A stretch of DNA of 64,000 nt from Paeniglutamicibacter quisquiliarum (lineage in GTDB: Bacteria > Actinomycetota > Actinomycetes > Actinomycetales > Micrococcaceae), in contig NZ_JAHRED010000001.1 in NCBI RefSeq assembly GCF_019084045.1, forward strand, positions 310,001 to 374,000. Direction: 5' to 3'. Numbering within the stretch: the first letter of the stretch is position 1; every line of letters starts with the position of its first letter. The notes beneath the pieces were generated by a model, which did not search any database, had not been told where the DNA came from, and saw only the letters and a list, made by a program, of their open reading frames with translations. The position numbers and the translations under genes are program-made. Below are positions 58,671-64,000 of this stretch, one piece after another.

Positions 58671-60511
58671 TGCGCACCTCCATCGCCACCGTCTGCATCT
58701 CCGGCACGCTCGAGCAGAAGATGCTCGCCTGCGCCAAGGCCGGCTTCGACGGCATCGAGATCTTCGAACAGGACCTCACCGTCTCGCCGATGTCCCCCGA
58801 GGAGGTCCGTGCCCTGGCCGACCGCCTGGGCCTGACCCTGGATCTCTTCCAGCCCTTCCGCGACTTCGAGGGCGTGGACGCGCAGACGCTGGCCGCGAAC
58901 CTCGCCCGGGCCGCGGCCAAGTTCCGGCTGATGAACCGCCTGGGCATCGACACCATGCTGCTGTGCTCCAACGTGGGCACCGCAACCATTGACGACGACG
59001 AACTCTTCGCCACGCAGATCCGCGCCCTGGCCGAACTCGCCGCCGAACACGGGGTGAAGATCGCCTACGAGGCGCTGGCCTGGGGCAAGTACGTGAACAC
59101 CTACGCGCACTCCTGGCGCATCGTGGAAATGGTGGACCACCCCAACGTGGGTCTCTGCCTTGACTCCTTCCACATCCTCTCGCGCGGGGACGACCCGGCG
59201 GGCATCGCGGACATCCCGGCCCAGAAGATCTTCTTCGTGCAGCTGGCCGACGCCCCGGTGCTGTCCATGGACGTGCTGTCCTGGTCCCGCCACTACCGGG
59301 TGTTCCCCGGCGAGGGCGGCTTCGAGCTCGATGCCTTCATGGGCCACCTGGTGCGCTCGGGCTACGACGGGATCGTCTCGCTGGAGATCTTCAACGACGT
59401 CTTCCGCCAGTCCAACGTGGAGCGCACCGCGGTGGACGGGATGCGCTCGCTGATCTGGCTGCAGGACCGGACCGCGGCCCACCTGGGATCCGGTGCCGCC
59501 GGCTACCCGCTGGGCCTGGCCGCGCTGCCCGGGGCGCAGGAGCCCACCGGCTTCGACTACGCGGAGATCCGCACCGAGGACCCGGAGGTCGTCGCCGGGA
59601 TGCTGGCCCAGCTGGGCTTCACCTTCCGCGGCCAGCACCGCCGCAAGCCGGTCACGCTCTGGAGCGCCGGGGACGCACGGTTCATCATCAACACCCAGCG
59701 CAGCCGCGGCATCACCGCGGAGGTCTCCGGCTTCGGCATCCAGGTGCCCGACGCGGCCCTGGGCACCAAGCGCGCCACCGCGCTGAAGGCCCCGGCCGTC
59801 CCGCGCCACCACACCGTGGGCGAGCAGCCGCTGCACGGCTTCACCGCGCCCGACGCCACCGAGGTGTTCTTCGGGACCACCGCCGACGAGCCCGCCTGGG
59901 CCGCCGAGTTCGGCGACGGGACCAAGCCCGCAGATCCCGGGGGCATCACCGGGATCGACCACATCAACCTGGCCCAGCCCTGGCAGGCCTTCGACGAATC
60001 GGTCCTCTTCTACACCTCCACCCTCGACCTCACCGCCCGCCCGGGCACCGAGGTGCCCAGCCCCATGGGCCTGGTCCGTTCCCAGGTGCTGCGCACCGAG
60101 GACGGCGCCGTGCGCCTGGCGCTGAACATCGTGCCGCACGGGTTGGAGGACACCCGCGAGAGCGCCCCGCGCTATCCCGAGCACATTGCGGTGCACACCG
60201 ATGACATCATCTCCCTGGCCCGCCGCGCGGTGGCCGCCGGCATGGAGTTTTTGGCCGTGCCGAACAACTATTATGAGGACCTGGCGGCACGCTTCGGCCT
60301 CGACGGGGAAACCCTGGCGCAATTGCAGGAACTGAACCTGCTCTACGACCGGGACGAGCACGGCGAGTTCCTGCATTTCTACACCGAAACCGTGGGCTCG
60401 ATGTTCCTGGAGGTCGTTGAGCGCCGCGGCGGCTACGACGGCTACGGGGCACCGAACGCACCGGTGCGGCTGGCCGCGCAATTCGAGCGCAACCGCCTGA
60501 TGGCGTACTAG
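58670..60511 (+). CDS. qsuB: QsuB-type 3-dehydroshikimate dehydratase fused to a HPPD-like domain
   Basis: 613 residues, about the length of the Corynebacterium protein. Residues about 1-275 form the TIM-barrel dehydratase ('TVCISGTLEQKMLACAKAGFDGIEIFEQDL', 'IAYEALAWG', 'GLCLDSFHILSRG', 'VSLEIFND', metal-binding Glu/Asp/His/Glu). Residues about 290-600 form two VOC modules like 4-hydroxyphenylpyruvate dioxygenase, with the iron ligands in 'GIDHINLAQ', 'PEHIAVHTDD' and 'GSMFLEVVERRGGYDGYG'. The N-domain turns 3-dehydroshikimate into protocatechuate. The role of the C-domain is unsettled in the family, although here its His-His-Glu triad is intact. Confidence 0.93.
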   Translation: MRTSIATVCISGTLEQKMLACAKAGFDGIEIFEQDLTVSPMSPEEVRALADRLGLTLDLFQPFRDFEGVDAQTLAANLARAAAKFRLMNRLGIDTMLLCSNVGTATIDDDELFATQIRALAELAAEHGVKIAYEALAWGKYVNTYAHSWRIVEMVDHPNVGLCLDSFHILSRGDDPAGIADIPAQKIFFVQLADAPVLSMDVLSWSRHYRVFPGEGGFELDAFMGHLVRSGYDGIVSLEIFNDVFRQSNVERTAVDGMRSLIWLQDRTAAHLGSGAAGYPLGLAALPGAQEPTGFDYAEIRTEDPEVVAGMLAQLGFTFRGQHRRKPVTLWSAGDARFIINTQRSRGITAEVSGFGIQVPDAALGTKRATALKAPAVPRHHTVGEQPLHGFTAPDATEVFFGTTADEPAWAAEFGDGTKPADPGGITGIDHINLAQPWQAFDESVLFYTSTLDLTARPGTEVPSPMGLVRSQVLRTEDGAVRLALNIVPHGLEDTRESAPRYPEHIAVHTDDIISLARRAVAAGMEFLAVPNNYYEDLAARFGLDGETLAQLQELNLLYDRDEHGEFLHFYTETVGSMFLEVVERRGGYDGYGAPNAPVRLAAQFERNRLMAY

Positions 60512-60537
60512 GGAAGAACAAGGGGAAGTGGTGAGCC

Positions 60538-61317
60538 ATGGCCGAGCAGCCTGACTACTATGTGAAGTCTGCGGAGAAGACGCTGGCGGTGTTGCTGGCC
60601 TTCGACGCCGCGCACCCGCTGCTGACGGTGACCCAGGTGGCCGAGGCCATTTCCGTCTCGCGTGCCGCGGCCCGCCGCTTCCTGCTCACCCTGGTGGACC
60701 TGGGGTACCTGGAGGCCGACGGGAACGCCTTCCGGCAGACCCCGCGGGTGCTGGACATCGGCGCCTCCTACCTTTCCGGGCTGACCCTGCCCCAGGTGGC
60801 CCGCCCTCACCTGCAGGCCCTGGCCGCCGAGCTCTCGGAGACCACGGCGCTGTGCGTGCTCGATGACCAGGACATCCTGTACGTGGAACGCGTCTCCGCG
60901 CCGCGCATGCATTCGATGAACGTGTCAATCGGCAACCGGCTCCCGGCCTGGGCCACCTCCATGGGCAGGGTGCTGGTCGCCGAGCTGCCGGCGGCGGCGC
61001 GCGAGGAGTTCCTCTCCAACGCCAGGCTCACCCACTACACCGCCAAGACCGTGGCGAGCATCGACGAGCTGCGCGCGGAGCTCGACACCGTGCGCGCCCA
61101 GGGCTGGTCGCTGGTCGCCCAGGAACTGGACGAGGGGCTGCGCGGGCTGGCGGTTCCCGTCTATCGGGGCGCGCAGCTGCTCGGTGCGCTGAACGTCTCG
61201 GTGCAGCCAGGACGCATCGGCTCGACCTCTATCACCGATGAGATGGTGCCGCTGATGCGCCGGGTCGCCCAGGACATCGCCGACGACTTCGGCGGGCGCA
61301 CCGCGGCGGGAAACTGA
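60538..61317 (+). CDS. IclR-family regulator, PcaR/PobR-like
   Basis: 259 residues; GGGGAAG precedes the ATG. 'YVKSAEKTLAVLLAFDAAHPLLTVTQVAEAISVSRAAARRFLLTLVDLGYLE' is the winged helix, and 'RVSAPRMHSMNVSIGNRLPAWATSMGRVLVAELP' with 'GLRGLAVPVYRGAQLLGALNVSVQPGR' is the effector domain typical of the PcaR/PcaU/PobR branch, whose members respond to aromatic acids. It is third in the qsuD-qsuB operon. The 19-bp dyads at 57691-57728 and 30695-30751 are the likely sites, which would place the TctCBA transporter in the same regulon. Confidence 0.9.
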   Translation: MAEQPDYYVKSAEKTLAVLLAFDAAHPLLTVTQVAEAISVSRAAARRFLLTLVDLGYLEADGNAFRQTPRVLDIGASYLSGLTLPQVARPHLQALAAELSETTALCVLDDQDILYVERVSAPRMHSMNVSIGNRLPAWATSMGRVLVAELPAAAREEFLSNARLTHYTAKTVASIDELRAELDTVRAQGWSLVAQELDEGLRGLAVPVYRGAQLLGALNVSVQPGRIGSTSITDEMVPLMRRVAQDIADDFGGRTAAGN

Positions 61318-61327
61318 TTCCCCGGCC

Positions 61328-61963
61328 CTAGGGCGATTCCGTGAAGTCGATGCGCATCACCAGCCGGCGCGGGGTCGGGTGGCTGACCTCGCCGAATCCG
61401 GCCTCCTCGAAGATCGACCGGCTGCCCACGAACATCTCGCCCCACATGGGCTTCCTGCCCTCGGGCAGGAGCATCGGATAGCCCTCCACGGCGCGGGCCC
61501 CGCGCCCGCGGGCGAAGTCCACCGCCGCGGCGGCCATGGCCCGGCCGACGCCCAGGCGCCGGTACCCGGTGCGCGTGACGAAGCAGACCGCGGCCCAGAT
61601 GTCGGGGTCCTCCTTGTCCTCCTCGCGCCCTGCCCAGGGGACCTTCGAGGCGAGCAGCCGCGGGTAGGCGGTGCGCGGCTCGATGGCGCACCAGCCGACC
61701 GGCTCCTCGTCGAGGTAGCCGACCAGCCCGCTCGTTTGGGCGGCCCGCGGTTTTCCGCATGCCGTCTGGGCGCGCAGCCGCTCGGCCCGTTCTTCGTCGG
61801 TGAGCGCGCCGAAGGCCTTGCCGGGATTCTGGAACCACTGGCAGCGGCAATGCCCGGGATCGCCGCGGGTGCCAAAGATCTTCTCCAGGTCCTCGCTGCT
61901 GGCCTGGTTTGCGGGCACCACGCGCAGGTCCGCGGTCTTCGTGGAGTCCTGGTGAGTTTCCAT
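61328..61963 (-). CDS. GNAT-family N-acetyltransferase
   Basis: 211 residues from the ATG at 61963 (METHQDSTKTADLRV), behind GGGAGAG. The acetyl-CoA site is 'GYRRLGVGRAMAAAAVDFARGRGARAVEGYPML', with the R-x-x-G-x-G/A loop. The N-terminal part has 'CQWF' and 'GWCAIEPRTAYPRL', a pattern common in actinobacterial GNAT proteins of unknown substrate. It converges with the IclR gene at 60538. Confidence 0.88.
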   Translation of the reverse strand: METHQDSTKTADLRVVPANQASSEDLEKIFGTRGDPGHCRCQWFQNPGKAFGALTDEERAERLRAQTACGKPRAAQTSGLVGYLDEEPVGWCAIEPRTAYPRLLASKVPWAGREEDKEDPDIWAAVCFVTRTGYRRLGVGRAMAAAAVDFARGRGARAVEGYPMLLPEGRKPMWGEMFVGSRSIFEEAGFGEVSHPTPRRLVMRIDFTESP

Positions 61964-62076
61964 CTGCGCGCTCTCCCGCGATTGGTGGCATGGGCCTGCC
62001 GCGGTTCGGCCGGCTCCCTGCTTTCGAGACTGCCAGCGTCGCAATCCCGGGTCAAGGTCAGGGGCCGGACACGGAA

Positions 62077-62110
62077 AAGGGGATGGAAGGTCGTGCCCTT
62101 CCATCCCCTT
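62077..62110 (-). terminator. Terminator hairpin after the dps gene
   Basis: AAGGGGATGGAAGG and CCTTCCATCCCCTT form a perfect 14-bp stem with a 6-base loop. On the minus strand TTCC follows the stem, whose last bases are CCCCTTTT. It lies about 20 bases after the dps stop codon. Confidence 0.8.
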
Positions 62111-62131
62111 GCCCAGGTCGTGCCCTCCGGG

Positions 62132-62692
62132 CTACTTGGCCTTCTTGGCCGCGCCCTTCTCGGTGCGGGCCTCAGCGTTGGACAACTCGCCCTCGCTGTT
62201 TTCCAGGTGCGAGCGCATGAACCACTGGAACTGCTCCAGTTCGCCGGTCTGGCCGATGAGGATGTCCTCGGTGATCGGGTCCAGCTTGCCGACCTCCTCG
62301 ATGGTCTTGCGCATCGAGGTGATGACCCCGGTGTAGACCAGGTCAAGGGCGGCAAGGTGCTCGGTGGTGCTGGCCCGGCCGATCTCGTAGTCGTCCCAGC
62401 TGCGTGCCGCAACCAGGGCACCGGGCAAGCCGTTGGGGGCCACGCCCATGGTGGCCATGCGTTCGGCCAGGGCGTCGATCATGGCCCGGACCAACTCGAT
62501 CTGCGGGTCAAGCATTTCGTGGACGCCGATGAAGTCGCGTCCCACCACATTCCAGTGCGCGTGCTTGAGGGTTAGCTGCAGGTCGTTGAATGCGTGGATC
62601 CGCATCTGCAGGGCGCCCGCGACCTTGTGGCCATTGGCCAGGCTCATTCCCGGAACCGTGAATCCTGCGTTGCTCGATGTCTTTGCTGCCAT
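62132..62692 (-). CDS. dps: Dps-family DNA-binding ferritin-like protein
   Basis: 186 residues from the ATG at 62692, with GAGGAGG 7 bases upstream; the open frame extends further. The ferroxidase segment is 'LKHAHWNVVGRDFIGVHEMLDPQIELVRAMIDALAERM', with the conserved His, Asp and Glu. 'YEIGRASTTEHLAALDLVYTGVITSM' and 'QFQWFMRSHLEN' are also typical. The Lys/Ala-rich tail 'EKGAAKKAK' may bind DNA. It stores iron and protects DNA against peroxide. Confidence 0.93.
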   Translation of the reverse strand: MAAKTSSNAGFTVPGMSLANGHKVAGALQMRIHAFNDLQLTLKHAHWNVVGRDFIGVHEMLDPQIELVRAMIDALAERMATMGVAPNGLPGALVAARSWDDYEIGRASTTEHLAALDLVYTGVITSMRKTIEEVGKLDPITEDILIGQTGELEQFQWFMRSHLENSEGELSNAEARTEKGAAKKAK

Positions 62693-62845
62693 TGATGCCT
62701 CCTCGATAACTGACTGCTGGGCAGTCTTCCGTGGATATCCATGTGATGTAGCGGTACTTAGGAACGTATCACGCACCCGGAGCGAAACGCCCGGGGATTT
62801 CGCGAATAGAAAACAATGGTGGGTTAATTCCTGCGTCGCTGTCGT

Positions 62846-63337
62846 TCATTCCGCCGGGAGCTTCGAGCGCGGGGTAACGACCCGCGGCAGGACGAGCAAC
62901 AGGAAGAGCGCGGCAGCCATCAGGATTCCGCCCACGAGCAGGCCCGCTTGCCAGCCATGCAGGACCTGGACGACAAACCAGACGCACCCGGCCACCAGCA
63001 CCCCCACGCCCACGACCACAAGCCGGGAAATGATGTGGCCCAGGTGGACGGTGGTGGCCTTCAGCTGCTGGCCGAAGAAATGGCGGTGCACGGCCACGGG
63101 GGTGACCAGCAGGAGGATCACCAGGGCCGAGGCGACCAGCAACACCAAATAGAACCTCTCATCGGGCACCTCCAGGGTGTCGAAGCGGGATTGGAAGGGC
63201 AGGACCACCAGGAAGGCCGCGAGGATCTGCGCACCGGTCTGCATCACGCGCATCTCCTGAAGCAACTCATTCCATTTGCGGTGCAGCTCCTCGTCGCTGT
63301 CCTCGGACTGATTGGCGGTGTCGGTGTGCTTGGCCAT
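62846..63337 (-). CDS. DUF6328-family membrane protein
   Basis: 163 residues; GAGGAG precedes the ATG. An acidic N-terminus (residues 1-30) is followed by four hydrophobic segments: 'ILAAFLVVLPF', 'YLVLLVASALVILLLVTPVAVHRHFF', 'RLVVVGVGVLVAGCVWFVVQVL' and 'AGLLVGGILMAAALFLLLVLP'. 'LLQEMRVMQTGAQILAAFLVVLPFQSRF' is characteristic of the DUF6328 family. Function unknown. It lies between dps and the divergent uvrA-like gene. Confidence 0.82.
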   Translation of the reverse strand: MAKHTDTANQSEDSDEELHRKWNELLQEMRVMQTGAQILAAFLVVLPFQSRFDTLEVPDERFYLVLLVASALVILLLVTPVAVHRHFFGQQLKATTVHLGHIISRLVVVGVGVLVAGCVWFVVQVLHGWQAGLLVGGILMAAALFLLLVLPRVVTPRSKLPAE

Positions 63338-63476
63338 GGCGAACTCCTCTGCGGGGGACGGTTTGTGAAAAACATTATGCGACGCATCGCGGCAGGAGAG
63401 GGCAACACGACAGGTTCAGCCCCGAAACCGTGGCACGGCTGGAGATCGGGCGGGTGCCGGCCCTAGGGTGGGGAAG

Positions 63477-64000
63477 GTGAACAGCAATGGGCAGGACACC
63501 GAGTACACCCCGGCACCAAGCACGCACGACGGTTTCGTCCACGTGCGCGGCGCCAACGAGAACAACCTGCAGGACGTCGAGGTGCGCATCCCGCGCGACG
63601 CCATCGTGGCCTTCACCGGGGTGTCCGGCTCCGGGAAATCCTCGCTGGCCTTTGGCACGATCTTCGCCGAGGCACAGCGACGGTTTCTTGAATCCGTGGC
63701 ACCCTATGCGCGCCGGCTCATCGCCCAGGGCCACACGCCGAGGGTCGAATTCATCTCCGGCCTGCCCCCGGCCGTGGCCCTGCAGCAGCGCCGCGGAACC
63801 GCCAGTTCCCGATCCACCGTGGGCACGCTGACCACACTGTCGAACTCGGTGCGGATGCTGTACTCCCGGGCCGGGGACTACCCGGAGCATGCCCCGCGCC
63901 TGGACTCGGATTCCTTCTCGCCGAACACCGCGGTGGGAGCGTGCCCCGAATGCCACGGGCTGGGCGTTGCCCACACCGTCACCGAGGGCTCCCTGGTTCC
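63477..64000 (+). CDS. UvrA2-like ABC ATPase (5' part; runs off the right edge)
   Basis: The plus strand is open from a GTG at 63477 to the window end, 174 residues; a GTG at 63468 is also possible. Walker A is 'GVSGSGKSSLAFGTIFAEAQRRFLESV' at about 48-56 onward, as in UvrA. 'SGLPPAVALQQRRGTASSRSTVGTLTTLSNSVRMLYSRAG' follows, and then the sequence goes directly to 'GACPECHGLGVAHTVTEGSLV'. In true UvrA about 140 residues with a zinc knuckle and the UvrB-binding domain lie in between. Their absence marks the UvrA2 / drug-resistance branch rather than the repair enzyme. Confidence 0.88.
   Translation, partial: MNSNGQDTEYTPAPSTHDGFVHVRGANENNLQDVEVRIPRDAIVAFTGVSGSGKSSLAFGTIFAEAQRRFLESVAPYARRLIAQGHTPRVEFISGLPPAVALQQRRGTASSRSTVGTLTTLSNSVRMLYSRAGDYPEHAPRLDSDSFSPNTAVGACPECHGLGVAHTVTEGSLV

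Overview
The window is 64 kb of high-GC DNA in an actinobacterial style: GTG starts, short AGGAGG-type ribosome sites, TAnnnT -10 boxes, and many IclR regulators. Gene content (fructose PTS with DeoR-type FruR, QsuB-type 3-dehydroshikimate dehydratase, MHS-family permeases, Dps, DUF6328) suggests a soil Micrococcaceae (Arthrobacter-like) organism. The genus is an inference. No rRNA, tRNA, CRISPR array, insertion sequence or integrase was seen.

Layout. 1-0.9 kb: 5' part of a DUF5058 membrane protein behind a tandem glycine riboswitch (minus strand). 1.2-6.8 kb: a SnoaL-like protein, then an IclR-controlled alcohol dehydrogenase / MHS permease / semialdehyde dehydrogenase set of visibly lower GC. 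7.2-13.5 kb: one 2110-residue DUF4011-helicase-Vsr-like nuclease-DUF3320 protein of the kind found in antiphage defence. 13.8-18.8 kb: KstD-like flavoprotein, LysR regulator, MHS permease, shikimate dehydrogenase. 18.9-30.3 kb: IclR regulator, MHS permease and an eight-gene oxidoreductase operon (Gfo/Idh, TIM barrel, AKR, two more KstD-like flavoproteins, YciI, zinc ADH, SDR). 30.9-34.0 kb: tripartite tricarboxylate transporter (TctC-B-A). 34.1-38.3 kb: fructose PTS (HPr, FruA, FruK, FruR) on the minus strand. 38.6-42.6 kb: orphan Vsr nuclease, secreted serine protease, small acidic protein, VOC lipoprotein, MFS remnant. 43-53.8 kb: a minus-strand cytochrome P450 cluster with its own ferredoxin and reductase, a split PEP-synthase-like kinase, SDR, ALDH, two HD-domain hydrolases and an IclR regulator. 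54-57.6 kb: two MFS permeases, a VOC protein and an AraC remnant. 57.8-61.3 kb: quinate/shikimate dehydrogenase, QsuB fusion, IclR regulator. 61.3-64 kb: GNAT, Dps, DUF6328 and the start of a UvrA2-like ATPase.

How it fits together. Most of the window looks like a catabolic region for hydroaromatic and aromatic carboxylates. Shikimate or quinate is oxidised and dehydrated to protocatechuate by the qsu genes. The three KstD-like flavoproteins together with alcohol dehydrogenases look suited to desaturating cyclic ketones. Each module has its own regulator, and I could read candidate operators directly: a CCACTGAGTGG core at two IclR loci; tandem 19-bp repeats shared by the TctCBA and qsu promoters; and a CCCRTTSRACGGG palindrome at identical spacing from two TAGAGT -10 boxes.

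The least conventional parts are the P450 plus split dikinase plus HD-hydrolase cluster, which may be a phosphorylation-dependent catabolic route of unknown substrate, and a three-copy structured repeat placed just downstream of minus-strand genes. The base pairs of that repeat show it is read as RNA from the minus strand.
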